Below, in pieces: positions 59,998 through 64,000 of a stretch of DNA of 64,000 nt. The notes under the pieces were generated by a model that worked only from the letters and a program-made list of their open reading frames with translations, ran no database searches and had not been told where the DNA came from. The number at the start of each line of letters is the position of its first letter. The first letter of the stretch is position 1. Origin of the DNA: Erythrobacter sp. 3-20A1M (GTDB lineage: Bacteria > Pseudomonadota > Alphaproteobacteria > Sphingomonadales > Sphingomonadaceae); the NCBI RefSeq assembly GCF_018636735.1, contig NZ_CP045200.1:1488001-1552000 (forward strand), read 5' to 3'. A program made the position numbers and the translations under genes.

Positions 59998-64000
<4,003 letters not shown>

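Overview
The window looks like the chromosome of a GC-rich alphaproteobacterium of the order Sphingomonadales, most likely Erythrobacteraceae. The evidence is a Rhodobacter-type gene transfer agent (GTA) structural cluster, a serine palmitoyltransferase gene overlapping its own acyl carrier protein gene (sphingolipid synthesis), a PEPxxWA-CTERM protein, an alphaproteobacterial DksA with one cysteine, and a CTGAGCCTGCCGAAGG-type REP palindrome. Family calls rest on reading motifs in the translated sequence; no database search was possible.

Layout. (1) 1-7050, minus strand: GTA head genes in order terminase small subunit-like, large terminase, portal, DUF6127, prohead protease, capsid, head-tail connector, a 56-aa ORF and the start of a DUF3168 tail terminator, mostly translationally coupled. 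Two plus-strand lipoprotein genes sit between terminase and portal. (2) 7163-10763: a complete IS1595-type transposon with imperfect 25-bp inverted ends and a perfect 8-bp target duplication (tttctcta). It carries a Clp-fold serine proteinase gene (frameshifted), a tiny charged protein, a DUF3800 protein and the transposase, and begins about 120 bp upstream of the first GTA gene. (3) 10.9-41.3 kb: ordinary chromosome. It holds a DedA-like protein, a SodC that keeps the copper ligands but lacks the zinc ligands, TetR/VOC, a GGDEF-EAL protein, OsmC, acp-spt, a frameshifted DivK-like gene, a tightly coupled DUF3572/HAD/RidA/GDPD/FemAB-like operon, dksA, kynA-kynU, gluQ, a cobalamin adenosyltransferase, 3-hydroxyacyl-CoA dehydrogenase, mutS and maeB, an aldehyde dehydrogenase, and a TonB-like protein. 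(4) 42.3-53.1 kb: an accessory island with hipBA, a Toprim primase-like protein, a 1417-aa methyltransferase/strawberry-notch helicase, a Phd-ParE toxin-antitoxin pair and a frameshifted ParB-like gene ending at a strong terminator. (5) 53.2-64 kb: a decayed Fur-family gene, an unusual lipoprotein, a membrane PQQ glucose dehydrogenase, a truncated MFS gene, and a heavy-metal efflux set (membrane-anchor protein, HupE-like protein, CzcA, CzcB) running off the right edge.

How the parts relate. The left third is built for DNA packaging by a domesticated phage. The primase/helicase-methylase/ParB-like trio in the island resembles plasmid or integrative-element maintenance machinery and has two toxin-antitoxin pairs in or beside it. 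Three genes (proteinase, divK-like, parB-like) are each broken by what looks like one missing base. This is either real decay or a sign of indel errors in the assembly, and should be checked before any of them is called a pseudogene.
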